Below are positions 4,698-5,145 of a stretch of 5,145 nt of DNA, piece after piece (position 1 is the stretch's first letter; each line of letters opens with the position of its first letter). Origin of the DNA: Clostridia bacterium (lineage in GTDB: Bacteria > Bacillota > Clostridia > Oscillospirales > Acutalibacteraceae). The DNA is taken from contig JAFQKZ010000042.1 in the NCBI GenBank assembly GCA_017414725.1, positions 1 through 5,145 of the forward strand. The letters run 5' to 3'. The notes beneath the pieces were generated by a model that was given only the letters and a program-made list of their open reading frames with translations, had not been told where the DNA came from and made no database searches. The position numbers and the translations under genes were made by a program.

Positions 4698-5145
4698 TTG
4701 GATAATAATAATTATGGTGCCGGTGAGATACAAGTTCTTGAAGGCCTGGAAGCAGTTCGTAAAAGACCCGGTATGTATATTGGAACTACAGGTCCCAGGG
4801 GTTTACATCATTTAGTATATGAAATAGTAGATAATTCTATAGACGAGGCTTTGGCAGGTTACTGTGATAAAATCGAAGTAGAAATATTACCTGGAGATAT
4901 AATTTCTGTGCGTGACAACGGCCGCGGTATTCCTGTAGGCATGCACCCTACGGCTGGGATTCCGGCTGTTACGGTCGTGTTTACTGTATTACATGCCGGA
5001 GGAAAATTTGGCGGTTCAGGCTACAAAGTTTCAGGAGGACTACATGGAGTCGGTGCATCTGTAGTAAACGCGCTTTCGAGTTGGCTTGAAGTAGAAGTCT
5101 GTGACGGCGAAAATATATATTCTCAGAAATTTGAACGGGGAAATA
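4698..5145 (+). CDS. gyrB: DNA gyrase subunit B, N-terminal part (cut by window end)
   Basis: GyrB is the ATPase subunit of DNA gyrase, which with GyrA adds negative supercoils ahead of replication and transcription. The window holds the first 149 residues, all within the GHKL ATPase domain. Visible are [15 protein letters not shown] (15-29), catalytic E42 and N46 in [12 protein letters not shown]73 and G77 in DNGRGIP, K103, Y109 and K110 in the ATP lid, and GGLHGVG (113-119). These numbers coincide with E. coli GyrB. Where E. coli has R136, a coumarin-drug contact, this protein has VCDG (134-137) and no arginine. Translation starts at TTG after the SD AAAGGAG. No separate promoter is evident in the 30-base gap before it, so it probably belongs to the dnaN operon. 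Its GC content is visibly higher than that of recF and remB. The 3' end lies outside the window. Confidence 0.97.
   Translation, partial: MDNNNYGAGEIQVLEGLEAVRKRPGMYIGTTGPRGLHHLVYEIVDNSIDEALAGYCDKIEVEILPGDIISVRDNGRGIPVGMHPTAGIPAVTVVFTVLHAGGKFGGSGYKVSGGLHGVGASVVNALSSWLEVEVCDGENIYSQKFERGN

Noticed and set aside
1..5145. CRISPR arrays, insertion sequences, tRNA or rRNA genes, prophage parts
   Set aside because: I looked for spaced repeats, transposase motifs, cloverleaf arms and rRNA-like segments and saw none; the region is a core chromosomal locus.

Overview
This window is the chromosomal replication-origin neighbourhood of a low-GC Gram-positive bacterium. All genes lie on the + strand in the order dnaA, oriC, dnaN, recF, remB, a small zinc-ribbon membrane protein, gyrB (cut by the window end). 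The remB-type gene between recF and gyrB, the Shine-Dalgarno (SD) sequences and the DnaA sequence point to Firmicutes, class Clostridia. The DnaA wording (for example the LRTRFEWGL box and the C-terminal GGRDHSTIVYA signature) and the small CxxC membrane gene before gyrB most resemble the Oscillospirales/Ruminococcaceae group as I remember it. This placement is from memory, not from a search. The DNA is very AT-rich, especially recF, remB and the zinc-ribbon gene, and several proteins carry asparagine runs encoded by AAT repeats.

Layout. Bases 1-109 hold a strong-looking dnaA promoter (TTGAAA, 17 bp, TACAAT with an extended TG), two probable DnaA boxes and an SD. dnaA fills 110-1411. Bases 1412-1682 are non-coding and look like a complete unwinding origin: a cluster of DnaA boxes, a last tandem pair of boxes, a short GC block, five consecutive CTA DnaA-trios, and an almost pure A/T unwinding stretch ending at the dnaN SD. 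dnaN (1683-2837), recF (2868-3962), remB (3984-4250), the zinc-ribbon gene (about 4284-4667) and gyrB (from 4698) follow with gaps of 21 to 33 bases, which suggests one transcription unit. I see no clear internal promoter or hairpin terminator.

How the parts work together. DnaA binds the boxes and trios to open the A/T stretch, and probably also represses its own promoter. DnaN is the sliding clamp, RecF loads RecA at gaps behind damaged forks, and GyrB with GyrA removes the supercoils made by the forks. RemB is a small DNA-binding regulator. The zinc-ribbon membrane protein has no known function. No wholly new system is evident. The points most worth a second look are the atypical box sequence TTTTCAACA beside a well-formed trio array, a probable ATT start codon, SD-less starts of recF and remB, the missing S4-domain gene (yaaA/rlbA) between dnaN and recF, and loss in GyrB of the arginine that contacts coumarin drugs in other bacteria.
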